DNA of 8,309 nt, from NCBI GenBank assembly GCA_023144675.1, contig JAGLFE010000316.1, forward strand, positions 1 to 8,309, read 5' to 3'. Origin of the DNA: Thiomargarita sp. (lineage in GTDB: Bacteria; Pseudomonadota; Gammaproteobacteria; Beggiatoales; Beggiatoaceae). Made by a program: the position numbers and the translations under genes. Shown here in pieces: positions 8,145-8,309 of the stretch (position 1 is its first letter; every line of letters starts with the position of its first letter). The notes under the pieces were generated by a model. That model was not told where the DNA came from. It worked only from the letters and a program-made list of their open reading frames with translations, and ran no database searches.

Positions 8145-8254
8145 TTGTCTGTGATTTTTTTGATAGGCTATGATTTCTTTAAGATCGCCCTCATTAATCA
8201 CAGTCTATCATAGAAATCACAAAAATCATAGTTTAGACAATGAGTTTCAGACAA
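8145..8254. repeat. Hairpin-forming inverted-repeat element in the metH leader
   Basis: The 110-bp segment begins with TTGTCTG (8145-8151) and ends with its complement CAGACAA (8248-8254). Inside, 8149-8174 pairs with 8207-8231. Blocks CTATGAT/ATCATAG (8168-8174 with 8207-8213), TGAT/ATCA (8161-8164 with 8216-8219) and GATTTTT/AAAAATC (8153-8159 with 8221-8227) line up in one long stem with few mismatches and a 32-base loop. The right end also carries a near-duplicate pair of units. The design looks like a dispersed intergenic hairpin repeat or MITE. On the minus strand a weak promoter-like pair, TTGTCT (8254-8249) and TATGAT (8230-8225) at 18 bp, lies inside it, so the element may supply or interrupt the metH promoter. 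Structure is seen; mobility and regulation are inferred. The remaining upstream bases (8255-8309) show nothing recognisable. Confidence 0.6.
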
Positions 8255-8309
8255 GATTAGGCAGAATTTAAGGAGTTTTAGATAATTTCATCTATTTCTT
8301 TAAATATTG

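Noticed and set aside
8237..8249. MetR-like site TGAAACTCATTGT on the minus strand
   Set aside because: It matches only six of the eight fixed bases of TGAA-N5-TTCA and lies inside the repeated end of the hairpin element, so chance or repeat sequence explains it better.
8121..8309. Cobalamin or SAM riboswitch in the metH leader
   Set aside because: No B12-box-like or S-box-like conserved core is visible, and the leader is dominated by the AT-rich hairpin element.

Overview
This window is AT-rich chromosomal DNA (roughly two thirds A+T by eye) from what is most likely a gammaproteobacterium. PepD and MetH both match the E. coli proteins almost residue for residue in length and catalytic spacing. 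The low G+C and the short hairpin or inverted-repeat elements in the intergenic gaps would fit a Thiotrichales/Beggiatoa-like lineage, but I hold that placement only weakly.

Layout. Positions 1-412 are non-coding. They hold a 144-bp MITE-like element with perfect 18-bp inverted ends (66-209), several weak AT-rich hairpins, and a perfect 12-bp palindrome just before the first gene. A plus-strand pair follows, probably one operon: pepD (cytosolic Xaa-His dipeptidase, 413-1861), then 13 bp later a Wzt-type ABC exporter ATPase with a C-terminal polysaccharide-recognition-like domain (1875-3110). Converging on this pair from the minus strand is tRNA-Phe(GAA) at 3135-3207, with a strong sigma70-type promoter at 3225-3253. 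Also on the minus strand are a MoxR-family AAA+ ATPase (3331-4374) and, upstream of it, a full-length cobalamin-dependent methionine synthase, metH (4434-8120). The metH leader (8121-8309) contains a 110-bp element that folds into a long imperfect hairpin ending close to the metH ribosome-binding site.

How the genes relate. MetH makes methionine from homocysteine and methyl-tetrahydrofolate, and PepD recycles dipeptides. The Wzt-like ATPase would energise export of a cell-surface glycan, but no permease (Wzm) or glycosyltransferase is in the window. The MoxR ATPase lacks the VWA-domain partner usually found next to it. The genes therefore do not form one pathway, and I see no convincing new multi-gene system. 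The more unusual signals are the two small repeat elements, a tRNA-Phe with a U-U mismatch in the anticodon stem and no encoded CCA, and a pair of A8 slippery tracts at the domain junction of the ABC gene.
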